Assembly: GCA_001443455.1 (NCBI GenBank)
Contig: LDXO01000019.1
Coordinates: 1-37,507, forward strand
Direction of reading: 5' to 3'
DNA: 37,507 nucleotides
Source: Deltaproteobacteria bacterium CSP1-8
GTDB taxonomy: Bacteria > Desulfobacterota > Deferrimicrobia > Deferrimicrobiales > Deferrimicrobiaceae
How positions within the stretch are numbered: the first letter of the stretch is position 1; each line of letters opens with the position of its first letter. Position numbers and translations under genes: made by a program. Positions 24,019 to 33,459 of this stretch are shown piece by piece. The notes beneath the pieces are model-generated. The model was not told the DNA's origin, ran no database searches, and worked only from the letters and a program-made list of their open reading frames with translations.

Positions 24019-25327
24019 CTCCCCGCACGGAGAAGATCAAAAGCCCCGTGAGGATCTTCGGGTAGAAGAAGGTGGCCTTCTGGGGGAGGACGTGGCCGGA
24101 AAGGGAGACGTGCCGGAACTCGTCCATCGTCACGGGATTGAGGAAGAACGCGGCCTGGAGCTCGCCGCGCGCCAGGTCGGATGCGGCTTTCCGCGCCTCC
24201 TTGTAATAGCGGACGAACTGTCCCGCCGTGACCGCGTCCGGGGATATCCCCAGAATGCGCTCGAAGAGGAAGCCGTGGAGGAGCACCACGTCGAGGGTGC
24301 GAAGTGCGGGGGGGACCCGGGACAGGTTCTCCTCGCCGAAGCGCGCCGGGTCGGGGAACGATACGATGTGGAACCTCTCTCCTCCGGCGCTCCAGGCGAT
24401 CGCCTTCCCTTTTCTCCCCGCCTCCGCGATCGCCTTCAGCGCGTCCTCGGGCGAGCCCTGGCGGGTCTCCACGGGGAGATGGGGGCTCACACGGGCGGCG
24501 AAATCCTCCCCGGAGAAGGCCGGCACCGAGTGGATCCCGCGGTGGGTGGGAAGGATCACGATCCCCTCGTCGTCCATGTTGCACAGGAACATGAGGACGT
24601 GCTCGTACGCCGCGTCCTCCCTGGCGCCGTGTTTCTTTCTCATCTCCTCCCGGAAAGCGAGCGCCGTCTCGTACCGGTGATGCCCGTCTGCGATGAACAC
24701 CTTTTTGTCCGACATCTTTTCCGCGGTGGCCCGGAGGGCTGCGGGATCGGTGACCCTCCACATCCGGTGCTTCACGCCGAGGTCGTCCGTGGCCGAGAAA
24801 TCCGGTGTCCCCGCGAGTCTTCCCCGGAGAACCTTCGCCACCTCATCCCGCGGATCGGAGTAAAGCCCGAAAATGGGACTCGTGTTCGCCTCCGTCGCAC
24901 GCATGAGCGAGAGCCTGTCTTCCTTCGGGCGGGAATGGGTCTTCTCGTGGGGTACCACCATCCCCTCCCCGAAGGCCGACAGCCGAAGGGCTCCGAGGCA
25001 CCCCTTCCGCATGATGCCTCCCCGGCCGGGCAGGGAAAACTCCTGCTCGTAATAATACAGGGAAGGGGCCGTGTCCCTGACGAGCGTCCCCTCGGACATC
25101 CATTGCCGGTACCAGGTGGCCGCCCGGGTGTACTTGTTTGCCGTCGGTCCGTCCCCTTCCGAATCCAGGCCGAAGTCGATCCAGACGATGTTGCGGGGAT
25201 GACGCCGGTGGAGGCTTTGTTGCTCCTCCGGGGAGATCACGTCGTAGGGCTGGGAAATGAGGCGCGACAGGTCGGTACCCCGCGACAAATCGTAATGGAT
25301 CCCCCGAAACGGCGAAACGATGGCCAT
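23999..25327 (-). CDS. DUF1015 family protein
   Basis: A 442-residue protein matching DUF1015 over its full length: SPFRGIHYD and ISQPYDVISPEEQ at the N-terminus, LYYYEQEF, and the conserved IADGHHRYETALAF in the middle. The histidine pair of the last motif suggests metal or phosphate chemistry, but the function of the family is unknown. It lies 4 nt after sua5 and overlaps the methyltransferase gene by 20 nt, inside the alr run. Its ATG is followed by the family start MAIVSPF. Confidence 0.88.
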   Translation of the reverse strand: MAIVSPFRGIHYDLSRGTDLSRLISQPYDVISPEEQQSLHRRHPRNIVWIDFGLDSEGDGPTANKYTRAATWYRQWMSEGTLVRDTAPSLYYYEQEFSLPGRGGIMRKGCLGALRLSAFGEGMVVPHEKTHSRPKEDRLSLMRATEANTSPIFGLYSDPRDEVAKVLRGRLAGTPDFSATDDLGVKHRMWRVTDPAALRATAEKMSDKKVFIADGHHRYETALAFREEMRKKHGAREDAAYEHVLMFLCNMDDEGIVILPTHRGIHSVPAFSGEDFAARVSPHLPVETRQGSPEDALKAIAEAGRKGKAIAWSAGGERFHIVSFPDPARFGEENLSRVPPALRTLDVVLLHGFLFERILGISPDAVTAGQFVRYYKEARKAASDLARGELQAAFFLNPVTMDEFRHVSLSGHVLPQKATFFYPKILTGLLIFSVRGDDSLPG

Positions 25328-25331
25328 GTTC

Positions 25332-26000
25332 CTACCCCTTCCCGAGAAAGTCGGTGATGGTCCGGAAGGGGATCACCCCTTCCCGCAACAGGGAAACGTT
25401 GTCCTCCTCGACGAGCACGACGGTCGAGCCGGGCGACGCCGGGGATTTCGTTCTTTCGCTCCAAGATGCCGGCGACGGTCCGTCCCACAGGATCCAGTCG
25501 ACATCGCCCGTGAACTCGTTGACGATCTCCTCGGCCGTTCTCCAGACGCCGGGATTCCCCGACCGGTTGGCCGACGTCCCCGTGATCGCTCCGCCGGCCG
25601 CCTTCGCCAGCGTCCGGGCGACCGGATGGTCGGGGACCCGAAGACCCACCGTCCCCGTTCTTCCGGTGAGGGCCTCCGGGAGTCCCGGCGAGGCGGGAAG
25701 CACGATGGTCAGCGCTCCCGGCCAGAATTTCTCCATCAGGCGGGACGCCTCCCCGGGGACGTGCCGGGCAAGGGAATACGCCCTCGCGGGCTCGTCGAGC
25801 AGAAGAGGGATCGGCTTTCCCCCCTCCCTTCCCTTCGCGGAAAGAAGACGCCCGAGCGCCTTCTCCGAGGCGGGGTCGACCCCGAGTCCGTAGAGCGTGT
25901 CCGTCGGATAGACCACCACCCCGCCGGAACGGAGCGACTCGATCACCCCCGGGGGCAGGAAGGAAACGCTTCTCGAGTCCAGGCGGACCAGGCGTGTCAT
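25332..26000 (-). CDS. L-threonylcarbamoyladenylate synthase (YrdC/Sua5 domain)
   Basis: A 222-residue protein with the YrdC fold, making threonylcarbamoyl-AMP for the t6A modification of ANN-decoding tRNAs in the cytoplasm. Family marks are VVVYPTDTLYGLGVD, the substrate loop GKPIPLLL, WPGALTIVLPA, VGLRVPDHP and GTSANRSG. It has only the YrdC domain and lacks the extra Sua5 domain, so it is TsaC-like, though the loop lacks the usual KRP triplet. The ATG at 26000 overlaps the DUF89 stop (ATGA); a longer in-frame extension to 26078 lies inside DUF89 and is rejected. Confidence 0.92.
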   Translation of the reverse strand: MTRLVRLDSRSVSFLPPGVIESLRSGGVVVYPTDTLYGLGVDPASEKALGRLLSAKGREGGKPIPLLLDEPARAYSLARHVPGEASRLMEKFWPGALTIVLPASPGLPEALTGRTGTVGLRVPDHPVARTLAKAAGGAITGTSANRSGNPGVWRTAEEIVNEFTGDVDWILWDGPSPASWSERTKSPASPGSTVVLVEEDNVSLLREGVIPFRTITDFLGKG

Positions 26001-26860
26001 CCCGCGCGCTCCCCGTCCAGCACGACGAGGTCCCCTTCGGGAAGCCCGAGAGCCCGGGAGACGACGGGGCACTTGCACCGGAACAGGAAGAAAACGTTGC
26101 GGACGTGCCCGAACAGGGTTTCGAAATTCGCCTGCCCTTTCGAGAGGATCAGGTCGGAGCCCGCGATCCGGTCCCGGAACTCCCGCGTGCAGAGCCCCAG
26201 GTCGGTCCCCACTCCCCGGTTGCCGTTCGAGACAACATCGCCGTAGGCGGACAACCCGAGCCTTTGGGCCTCCGACTCGGTCAGGTCATCGATGACGGGC
26301 CCGCCCTTCACGCCGACCCACACCGTCCTCTCCTCCCCCGCGAGCCGGGAGAGGAGCGGCACGTCGAAGGCCACCTCCCCCGCATTGTCCAACAGAACCC
26401 CGATCGTCCGTGCGCTAAGGATCGCGTCCCGGAGCCTGTCCGGGATCTGCCGGGATCCGTCCCCCGCCCCGAGCCGGCCCATCTCACCCTCCATCGACTC
26501 CCGCTCGATGATCCCCGAGTCCATGATGTTGCCGAAAGCCGCCATCCAGACGGCGGAAGAGATCGGCTCCTCGGAGGCGGCGACATGCGACTCCGCCCTC
26601 GAAGCCACCTCGCCGAACCGGTCGAACTCTCTCTCTTTCACACCCCGGAAGGGGTCGTCGGTCCCAAGCACGTTCCGGACCATCTCGTGCAGGCCCGTGG
26701 CGATTCTCGCCGGGACCTCCTTGTCCGGCACATCGGAAAGAATGCCCGCCACGCGGGCGGCCAGAGCCTTCCGCACCGATTCGGAGGCGCCGTGCGCGAG
26801 GGCCGCGAGGTCCGCCTGCCGGAAGAAACAGGGGAAGCACTCCGGGGAAAGAGCGATCAT
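25997..26860 (-). CDS. DUF89/ARMT1-like metal-dependent phosphatase
   Basis: A 287-residue protein of the DUF89 family. It has the N-terminal CxxC (ECFPCFFRQ), the metal-site motif LLDNAGEVAFD, VSNGNRGVGTDLG and the C-terminal LSKGQANFE, all typical. Members are metal-dependent phosphatases that remove damaged or surplus phosphometabolites; the substrate here is unknown. Its ATG overlaps the purE stop (ATGA) and its stop overlaps the sua5 start (ATGA), so it is translated together with a purine enzyme. That may hint at a substrate from nucleotide or sugar phosphate metabolism, but this is only inference. Confidence 0.88.
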   Translation of the reverse strand: MIALSPECFPCFFRQADLAALAHGASESVRKALAARVAGILSDVPDKEVPARIATGLHEMVRNVLGTDDPFRGVKEREFDRFGEVASRAESHVAASEEPISSAVWMAAFGNIMDSGIIERESMEGEMGRLGAGDGSRQIPDRLRDAILSARTIGVLLDNAGEVAFDVPLLSRLAGEERTVWVGVKGGPVIDDLTESEAQRLGLSAYGDVVSNGNRGVGTDLGLCTREFRDRIAGSDLILSKGQANFETLFGHVRNVFFLFRCKCPVVSRALGLPEGDLVVLDGERAG

Positions 26861-27345
26861 CGGACCTCTTCGGCCGAGGCCGCGACCTCCTCGGCCATCA
26901 GGCGTCTGCGCTCCCGGATCTTCTCCCGGAGGTCGGGGGACGACAGGGCGAGGATCTGCGCGGCGAGGTATGCGGCGTTCTGTGCCCCCGTTTTCCCGAT
27001 CGCCATGGTCGCCACGGGTATCCCCGCCGGCATCTGGACCGTTGAGAGAAGGGAGTCGAACCCGAAAAGCGGCGAACCCGCCAGCGGCACGCCGATCACC
27101 GGGAGGAGGGTTTCCGCCGCGACTGCGCCGGCGAGGTGCGCAGCGGCGCCGGCCCCGGCGATGATGACCGAAACCCCCTCCCCCTCGGCCTGGCTCACGA
27201 TCTTCCGGGTGCGAGCGGGTGAGCGGTGCGCCGACGCCACGGTCAGGGTATAGGGAATTCCGAACCCGGAAAGAACGCGGGCGGCCTCTCCCATCACCTC
27301 CGCGTCCGCCTTGCTCCCCATGAGGATCAGAACCTTGCCCGCCAT
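26857..27345 (-). CDS. purE: 5-(Carboxyamino)imidazole ribonucleotide mutase, class I PurE
   Basis: A 162-residue cytoplasmic enzyme of purine synthesis that rearranges N5-CAIR to CAIR. The core is intact: SAHRSP, AGAGAAAHLAG, VQMPAGIPVATMAIG and NAALLA-like NAAYLAA. The N-terminal GSxSD motif appears as GSKAD, so the second serine is replaced by alanine; the aspartate is kept. Class I PurE normally needs PurK, which is not in this window. It lies 3 nt after purD and overlaps DUF89 by 4 nt. Confidence 0.94.
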   Translation of the reverse strand: MAGKVLILMGSKADAEVMGEAARVLSGFGIPYTLTVASAHRSPARTRKIVSQAEGEGVSVIIAGAGAAAHLAGAVAAETLLPVIGVPLAGSPLFGFDSLLSTVQMPAGIPVATMAIGKTGAQNAAYLAAQILALSSPDLREKIRERRRLMAEEVAASAEEVR

Positions 27346-27348
27346 CGT

Positions 27349-28635
27349 CTATGCCCCCTCCCGCAGGAGCGCCCGTTTCCCGATGTCGGTGCGGTAGTAC
27401 GCCCCTTCCCATCGGATTTTTCCGGCCGCGCGATATCCCCGCTCGATCGCTTTCCGGATGTCGTCGTCCACGGCGGTGACCCCGAGCACCCTTCCTCCGT
27501 TGTTGACCAGCTTCCCGTCCCGTATCGCCGTGCCGGCGTGGAAGACCTGGACGCCGCCCAACCCTTCCGCCTCCTCGATGCCGGAGATCGGGAACCCTTT
27601 CCGGTAGGAACCCGGATATCCGCCGGAGGCCATCACGATGCAGACGGTTGGCCTCGGGTCGATCTCCATGACCGCGTCGGTAAGCTTCCCCTGGGCGCAC
27701 TGGACCAGGAGCGGCACGAGGTCGCTCACAAGACGCATGAACAGCGGCTGCGCCTCGGGGTCCCCGAAGCGCACGTTGAACTCGAGGACTTTCGGCATCC
27801 CCCGCTCGATCATCAGCCCGCCGTAGAGGATGCCCCGGAACGGCGTCCCTTCGGCGCGCATCCCGGCGAGGAGCGGCTCGAAGATCTCCCGGAGGACCTT
27901 CTGCTCGACCTCGGGGGTCAATACCGGCGCGGGGGAGTATGCGCCCATTCCGCCGGTGTTCGGCCCCGTGTCGCCGTCGCCGATCCGCTTGTGGTCCTGG
28001 GAGGACGGCAGGGGAACGATCTTCTCCCCGTCGGTGAACACGATGTAGGACGCCTCCTCGCCCGTGAGGCACTCCTCGACGACCACCCGTTCCCCCGCGT
28101 CGCCGAAGACCCGCTTCTCCATCACGTCCCGGAGGAATTCGACCGCCTCTTCGTACGTCCCCGCCACGGCCACCCCTTTTCCCGCCGCGAGCCCGTCGGC
28201 CTTGATCACGACCGGGAGCCGGTGCGTGAGGACGTACTGCTCCGCGTCGTCGTAGGAGTCGAAGACCCGGAAATCCGCCGTCGGGATCCCGTATTTGGCC
28301 AGGAGATTCTTCGTGAACACCTTGGAGCCCTCGAGCTGCGCGGCGGCCCGGCTCGGCCCGCAGACCAGCAGTCCGTGCCCCACCAGATCGTCCGCGAGGC
28401 CGGCGGCCAGGGGCGCCTCGGGCCCCACGACCGTCAGGTCCACCCGCTGCTTCACGGCGAAATCGACGATCTTGGCGGTCTCGTCCACCGGCACGGGAAC
28501 GAGTTCCGCGTTCTTCGCCATCCCCGGGTTCCCGGGCGCCGCGAAAATCTTCTCCACCAAAGGACTCTGCGCGATCTTCCAGACGAGAGCGTGCTCGCGC
28601 CCCCCGCTTCCCACGACCAGGATCTGCAGGCCCAC
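27349..28635 (-). CDS. purD: Phosphoribosylamine-glycine ligase
   Basis: A 428-residue ATP-grasp ligase that joins glycine to phosphoribosylamine, the second step of purine synthesis. It begins LQILVVGSGGREHAL, followed by APGNPGMA, VVGPEAPLAAGLADD, the ATP-grasp segment VIKADGLAAGKGV, SQDHKRIGDGDTGPNTGGMGAYSPAP and EFNVRFGDPEAQ, all diagnostic. The start is GTG at 28635 behind AAAGGAGGGG. The frame is open further upstream into purH, but without homology. It follows purH by 35 nt and precedes purE by 3 nt. Confidence 0.96.
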   Translation of the reverse strand: MGLQILVVGSGGREHALVWKIAQSPLVEKIFAAPGNPGMAKNAELVPVPVDETAKIVDFAVKQRVDLTVVGPEAPLAAGLADDLVGHGLLVCGPSRAAAQLEGSKVFTKNLLAKYGIPTADFRVFDSYDDAEQYVLTHRLPVVIKADGLAAGKGVAVAGTYEEAVEFLRDVMEKRVFGDAGERVVVEECLTGEEASYIVFTDGEKIVPLPSSQDHKRIGDGDTGPNTGGMGAYSPAPVLTPEVEQKVLREIFEPLLAGMRAEGTPFRGILYGGLMIERGMPKVLEFNVRFGDPEAQPLFMRLVSDLVPLLVQCAQGKLTDAVMEIDPRPTVCIVMASGGYPGSYRKGFPISGIEEAEGLGGVQVFHAGTAIRDGKLVNNGGRVLGVTAVDDDIRKAIERGYRAAGKIRWEGAYYRTDIGKRALLREGA

Positions 28636-28670
28636 CTGTCCCCTCCTTTCTCCGCGCCGTACCGGTCGGA

Positions 28671-30233
28671 TCAGTGACGGAAGTGACGCACTCCCGTAAA
28701 CACCATCGCCATCCCGTGCAGGTCGGCCGCCGCGATCACCTCCGCGTCCCGGACCGACCCTCCGGGCTGAATGGCGGCAGTCGCCCCCGCCGCGGCCGCC
28801 GCATCCAGGCCGTCGCGGAAGGGGAAGAAGGCGTCCGAGGCCACCACCGTCCCCGCCGTCGGGCGCTGGGCTTTCATCACCGCGATCTTGGCGGAGTCGA
28901 CGCGGCTCATCTGCCCCGCACCCACACCGACCGTTCGGTCCCGGAGCGCATAGACAATGGCGTTGGATTTCACATGCTTGCACACCTTCCACGCGAAGAG
29001 GAGGGCTTCGAGCTCCTCCTCGGTAGGGGCGCGTTTCGTCACCACCTTGAGGGACGCGGGGGACAGGACGTGCCGGTCCCTCCCCTGGAGGAGAAGCCCC
29101 CCGCTCACCTTCTTCATCTCGTGCCCGGGGTCCCCGCCCCAGCGGAAGACCCCGCCCGTCTCGAGGAGGCGCAGGTTGACCTTCCCGGAGAGGACCTTGC
29201 GGGCCTCCTTGTCGTACGACGGGGCGATGACGGCCTCGAAGAAGGTCGACGCGACTTCCCTGGCCGTCTCGCCGTTCACCGCCCGGTTGAACCCGATGAC
29301 TCCCCCGTAGGCCGAGACCGGGTCGCACTCCCTCGCCTTCTTGAAGGCGTCCACCAGCCGTCGCCGGGACAGCCCCACGCCGGAGGGGTTCGTGTGCTTC
29401 ATGATTGCCGCCGCGGGTTCCGTAAACTCCATGGCGAGCTGGAGCGCCGCGTCGAGGTCCACGATATTGTTGTAGGAGAGCTCCTTCCCCTGGAGCTGCC
29501 TCGCCCCGCCGAGCGTGGGCTCGTCGGGCAGGCGGGAATCGGCGTAGAAGGCCGCGCTCTGGTGCGGGTTCTCCCCGTACCGGAGCGACTGGACCTTGCG
29601 CCACTGGGCGGTGAACGTGAGCGGGTACTCGTCCCTTTCGCCCCCCCCGCGGCCGAGATAGTTGGAGACCGCGGCATCGTACCGCGCCGTGAGGACGAAG
29701 GCCTTCCGGCCCAGGTCCGTGTGCGTCCCGGGATCGAGGTTGCCGTTTCCCTTCTTGAGCTTCCCGAGGATGTCGGGGTAGTCCGACGGGTCGGTGACCA
29801 CCGCCACATCCCGGAAGTTCTTGGCCGCGGAGCGCAGCATCGCCGGGCCGCCGATGTCGATGTTCTCGATCGCCTCCTCGAGCGTGCAGTCCGGTTTCGC
29901 GATCGTCGCCTCGAACGGGTAGAGGTTGACCACCACCATGTCGAACGGAACGATGCCGTGGGACGCGATCGTCTTCATGTGGGAGGCGTTCTTCCGGACC
30001 GCCAGGAGTCCGCCGTGAATCTTCGGGTTGAGCGTCTTCACGCGACCGTTAAGCATCTCCGGGAAGCCGGTGTATTCCTCGATCAGCCGGACCGGGACCT
30101 TCATCTCCCGCAGCCGTTTGGCCGTCCCTCCCGAGGCGAACAACTCCACTCCCAGGCGGGACAGCCCCTTTGCGAACTCCGCGACCCCGGATTTGTCGGA
30201 AACACTCACGATCGCCCTGCGGATTCGTGCCAT
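28671..30233 (-). CDS. purH: Bifunctional AICAR formyltransferase/IMP cyclohydrolase
   Basis: A 520-residue bifunctional enzyme for the last two steps of IMP synthesis. The N-terminal cyclohydrolase domain has [34 protein letters not shown] and NLYPFEATI. The C-terminal formyltransferase domain has [31 protein letters not shown] and the ending [22 protein letters not shown]. Length and order are standard. It lies 41 nt after mlaD and 35 nt before purD in the same run, so phospholipid transport and purine genes share a transcription unit. Confidence 0.97.
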   Translation of the reverse strand: MARIRRAIVSVSDKSGVAEFAKGLSRLGVELFASGGTAKRLREMKVPVRLIEEYTGFPEMLNGRVKTLNPKIHGGLLAVRKNASHMKTIASHGIVPFDMVVVNLYPFEATIAKPDCTLEEAIENIDIGGPAMLRSAAKNFRDVAVVTDPSDYPDILGKLKKGNGNLDPGTHTDLGRKAFVLTARYDAAVSNYLGRGGGERDEYPLTFTAQWRKVQSLRYGENPHQSAAFYADSRLPDEPTLGGARQLQGKELSYNNIVDLDAALQLAMEFTEPAAAIMKHTNPSGVGLSRRRLVDAFKKARECDPVSAYGGVIGFNRAVNGETAREVASTFFEAVIAPSYDKEARKVLSGKVNLRLLETGGVFRWGGDPGHEMKKVSGGLLLQGRDRHVLSPASLKVVTKRAPTEEELEALLFAWKVCKHVKSNAIVYALRDRTVGVGAGQMSRVDSAKIAVMKAQRPTAGTVVASDAFFPFRDGLDAAAAAGATAAIQPGGSVRDAEVIAAADLHGMAMVFTGVRHFRH

Positions 30234-30274
30234 GGATCTTCGCCCTTCCTTTTTTCCCCGACTTGTGCGGCCGG

Positions 30275-31792
30275 CTACGGCCTGATCGGGACGGCCCCCA
30301 ATACGGTCTTCAAGTCCTCGTCCGCGAACTTGATCCCGAACCCGAAGAAGAGGGTGCGGAGATTCGCCTCGTCGTTCAAGACATCGTCCACGCCGCCCGT
30401 GATGAAAAAGTTTTTGACGATATCATAGTTGCCGAACACTTTCAAATGCGGCGGCTGGTCCTTCCGGGCGAAGTCGAAGGCGTCCACGCCGATGCTCATG
30501 CGGTCTTTCATCAGGTGGTAGTCGAGCCCCACTCCCCCCGTGGACTCCATGACCCCGCCCCGGATCGTGAGTGCCGAGAACCGTTTCGCGACCATCGCCG
30601 TGAACTTCAGGTCGTTGGAAAACGACTCCTGCTGGGTGCGCACCGTCCCCCCGGGCGTGGTCGTGGTGATCGTCTCGGTGGAGTCGAATTTCCCCCTCGG
30701 GTCGTCCACGATCCCGATCAGGTAATACTTGTCGGCCGAGGGCTGGAGGCGCAGGTTCGCGTAATGTTTGAACTCGGACGGCTCGGTCTGGTATTCGAGG
30801 CGGTAGTCCAGGAACGTCTTGAGCGCATCCGTCTTGCGGACGAAGCGGTTGATTCCGTCCAGCGTGTCGTTGAGCGAGGTGACGGTCGTGTTGTCGGTCA
30901 CCAGCTTGCCGAGCGTTCCCTCCCCGCGATCAATCCTGGCCAGCACCCTGCTCGCCGATTCGAGGGTGTTGTCGAGCTTCGCCGAGGCGTTCTTCAAGTT
31001 CTCGATGCTCTCCCGGATGTTCCCCCGGTTCTCCCCGATGGCTCCGCTCACCTGCTCGCTCATCTCCTCGAGCTTGCGGGCCAGGCCGGGCCCCTCGGTC
31101 TTCAGCGTCTCGGAAAAGGCGCGCAGGTTGGCGATCGTCGCGCGGAGGTCCTCCTTGTTGGCGGAGGAGATATCCCTCAGGTCCCCGGACAGGGTATCGA
31201 CGTTGGCCAAGATCCGGTTCAGCCGTTCCTCGTTCCCCGCCACCACCGTCCGGAGGACCTCGGTCGTCTCCTGGACGTTCCGGAGGATGTCGGAGACCGC
31301 CTTCCTCCCCTCCTCCGTGCCCAGGGTCGAGGCGAGGGTCTGGGTGAATTTCCTCAAGTCCTCCGAGATCAGCGATACCTTGCGGATGATCTCGTCGAGA
31401 TTCGCGGGAGGGATCGTGTTCGCCACCCGGCCCCCGGCGGGGAGCATCCGGGAGGTGTCCTTCCCCGGGAGGATCTCCACGTACTTCTCCCCGAGGAGGC
31501 CCTGCGTCTGGATGGACGCCACCGAGTCGATCGGGATCTGCACCCCCTCCTGGATCCGGAGCACCAGGCGGGCGTTGTTCCCGACAAGCCGGATCGCCTC
31601 CACCTTCCCGACCGGAACGCCCGCCATCTTCACGTTCGCCTTCGGCTCGAGCCCGGCCGCCGTCTCGAAGTCGACGGTCAGGTTGTACCCCTTCTCCCCG
31701 ATCCCCCCCAGCTTGCTGACCTTGAACGTGAAGTAGGTGAGAACCACGATCCCCAGCAGCACGAAGATCCCCACCTTCGCCTCTTTCGACAT
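30275..31792 (-). CDS. mlaD: MlaD-type MCE protein with long helical region and predicted C-terminal beta-barrel
   Basis: A 505-residue protein, far longer than the 180-odd residues of E. coli MlaD. It has an inner-membrane helix (about 7-23), one MCE domain (about 36-125, with KMAGVPVGKVEAI and GLLGEKYVEI), then a long, mostly helical region (about 130-320, rich in heptad-like Leu/Ile). Residues 325-490 alternate polar and hydrophobic positions in about ten short stretches (DYRLEYQT, HYANLRLQP, KYYLIGIVD, LKFTAMVAKRF, GVGLDYHLM, MSIGVDAFDF, LFFGFGIKF and others), which looks like an outer-membrane beta-barrel. The ATG at 31792 shares one base with the mlaF stop (TGATG). MCE proteins carry phospholipids between membranes. 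Confidence 0.9.
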   Translation of the reverse strand: MSKEAKVGIFVLLGIVVLTYFTFKVSKLGGIGEKGYNLTVDFETAAGLEPKANVKMAGVPVGKVEAIRLVGNNARLVLRIQEGVQIPIDSVASIQTQGLLGEKYVEILPGKDTSRMLPAGGRVANTIPPANLDEIIRKVSLISEDLRKFTQTLASTLGTEEGRKAVSDILRNVQETTEVLRTVVAGNEERLNRILANVDTLSGDLRDISSANKEDLRATIANLRAFSETLKTEGPGLARKLEEMSEQVSGAIGENRGNIRESIENLKNASAKLDNTLESASRVLARIDRGEGTLGKLVTDNTTVTSLNDTLDGINRFVRKTDALKTFLDYRLEYQTEPSEFKHYANLRLQPSADKYYLIGIVDDPRGKFDSTETITTTTPGGTVRTQQESFSNDLKFTAMVAKRFSALTIRGGVMESTGGVGLDYHLMKDRMSIGVDAFDFARKDQPPHLKVFGNYDIVKNFFITGGVDDVLNDEANLRTLFFGFGIKFADEDLKTVLGAVPIRP

Positions 31793-32598
31793 CAACGTCC
31801 TCCCTGCGTCCCGGTTTCGCCCGAGCGCCGGACAAAGCGGACGAATTCCTCGTGCTCGGCGGTGATGGGTCCCTCCGCCCGCCCCTCGACGAACTGGGAG
31901 ACGACGGGGTTCCGCGTGTTCCGGATCTCCTCCGGCGTTCCCACCTCGACGATCTTTCCTTTATACAACATGGCGATCTGGTCCGCGATCTTGTAGGCGG
32001 AGGCCATGTCGTGCGTGATCGAGATCGAGGTCACCCCGAGCAACTCCCGCAAGGAGATGATGAGGTCGTTGATCACGTCCGCCATGATCGGGTCGAGCCC
32101 CGTGGTCGGCTCGTCGTAGAGGAGGATCTCCGGTTCGGCGGCAATCGCACGGGCCAGCCCGACCCGCTTCTTCATCCCGCCCGAGAGCTCCGCCGGCATC
32201 AGGTGCTGGATATCCCGCAGGCCCACCATGGCGAGTTTTTCCTCCACCACGTCGCGGATCTGGCGTTCCGGGTAGAGGTGAAGTCTCCGGAGCGAGAACG
32301 CCACATTCTCCCCGACGTCCATGGAGTCGAACAGGGCGGACCCCTGGAACAGCATGCCGAATTTCCGCCGGATCCGGACAAGCTCGCGCTCGTCCATCTT
32401 CGTTGCGTCCTCCCCGTCGATCAGGATCTCCCCTTCGTCCGCGCGGAGAAGCCCCACCACGCACTTGATGAGCACCGACTTCCCCGTGCCGCTCCCCCCG
32501 ATGACCACGGTGTTCTTCCCCCGGGGGACGACCAGCTCGATCCCGTCCAGGACGATGTTCTTCCCGAACCTCTTGTGCAGCCCCCGGATCTCGATCAT
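31792..32598 (-). CDS. mlaF: Phospholipid ABC transporter ATP-binding protein MlaF
   Basis: A 268-residue ABC ATPase for the MCE phospholipid transporter at the cytoplasmic face of the inner membrane. Walker A is GGSGTGKSVL, the signature is LSGGMKKRVGLARA, Walker B is ILLYDEPTTGLDP, and the ITHDM switch follows. LDGIELVVPRG and KFGMLFQGSALFDSM fit MlaF. The C-terminal extension (VSQFVEGRAEGPI) is of the kind that binds the neighbouring subunit. It lies 57 nt after mlaE; its stop is shared with the mlaD start. Confidence 0.95.
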   Translation of the reverse strand: MIEIRGLHKRFGKNIVLDGIELVVPRGKNTVVIGGSGTGKSVLIKCVVGLLRADEGEILIDGEDATKMDERELVRIRRKFGMLFQGSALFDSMDVGENVAFSLRRLHLYPERQIRDVVEEKLAMVGLRDIQHLMPAELSGGMKKRVGLARAIAAEPEILLYDEPTTGLDPIMADVINDLIISLRELLGVTSISITHDMASAYKIADQIAMLYKGKIVEVGTPEEIRNTRNPVVSQFVEGRAEGPITAEHEEFVRFVRRSGETGTQGGR

Positions 32599-32655
32599 CG
32601 GCCGTTCGTGCTCCCTTCGTTGACTCCGAATGGGCGCCCGTCCCGCGGCGGTCCT

Positions 32656-33459
32656 CTAAAACATGTACGACGTCATGAAGTAATCCGACACGAGCACGGT
32701 CATGGACGAAGCAACCACCGCCTTCGTCGTGGCGCGCCCGACCCCTTCCGCGCCTCCCTGGGCGATAAAACCGTTATAACAGGAGATGAGCGCGATGAGG
32801 AACCCGAAGACGGCGGCCTTCACGAGCCCCGTGTAGATGTCCCGGAACTCGAGGTACTGGTACGTCTTGTCCGCGTAGACGTAGGGGTTGGCGCCGAGGA
32901 GGTACACGGACACGAAGTACCCCCCCAGGACACCGACCAGGTCCGCGAAGACGACCAGCACCGGGAGGACGAGGGTGGAGGCCACGACCCGCGGGACGAC
33001 GAGATACTTGACCGGGTTCGTGGCCAGGGTCACCAGCGCGTCGATCTGCTCCGTGACCTTCATCGTCCCCAGCTCGGCCGCCATCGATGCCCCCACGCGT
33101 CCCGAAACCATGAGCCCGGCGAACACCGGTCCCAGCTCCCGCGTGATCGAGAGCGCGACCACCGTTCCGACGAAGCTCGTCGCCTGAAACCGCTGGAACC
33201 CCGACCAGCTCTGGAGTGCGAGCACCATCCCCGTGAAGGTCGCCGTGACCAGCACCACCGGCAGGGAGTTGACCCCCACCTCCTCCATCTGCTTGACGAT
33301 GTTCCGGATCTCCGAGGGCGGCCGGAACATCCAGGTGAGGCATTGCAGGAGGAAGACGAACAGGTTCCCCAGGTCCTCGACCATCCGGAATACCCGGGTC
33401 CCAAAGGTTTCCAGGAAAGCGGTGACGCCGTTTCTTTTCCGGTTGTCAGTCAACGACAC
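32656..33459 (-). CDS. mlaE: Phospholipid ABC transporter permease MlaE
   Basis: A 267-residue inner-membrane permease of the MlaE/YrbE family. It has five or so hydrophobic segments and the family stretches PVVLVTATFTGMVLALQS, RELGPVFAGLMVSGRVGASMAAELGTMKVTEQIDAL and the terminal EGVGRATTKAVV. The start is GTG at 33459, overlapping the end of alr by 14 nt; a TTG two codons later is possible. There is no mlaB (STAS domain) or mlaC next to it. The gene order alr-mlaE-mlaF-mlaD suggests the transporter is made with a cell-wall precursor enzyme. Confidence 0.95.
   Translation of the reverse strand: MSLTDNRKRNGVTAFLETFGTRVFRMVEDLGNLFVFLLQCLTWMFRPPSEIRNIVKQMEEVGVNSLPVVLVTATFTGMVLALQSWSGFQRFQATSFVGTVVALSITRELGPVFAGLMVSGRVGASMAAELGTMKVTEQIDALVTLATNPVKYLVVPRVVASTLVLPVLVVFADLVGVLGGYFVSVYLLGANPYVYADKTYQYLEFRDIYTGLVKAAVFGFLIALISCYNGFIAQGGAEGVGRATTKAVVASSMTVLVSDYFMTSYMF

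Noticed and set aside
26861-28072. Upstream extension of the DUF89 frame over purE and purD
   Set aside because: The extension is antisense-like low-complexity sequence in another frame of purE and purD; the ATG at 26860 gives the family N-terminus.
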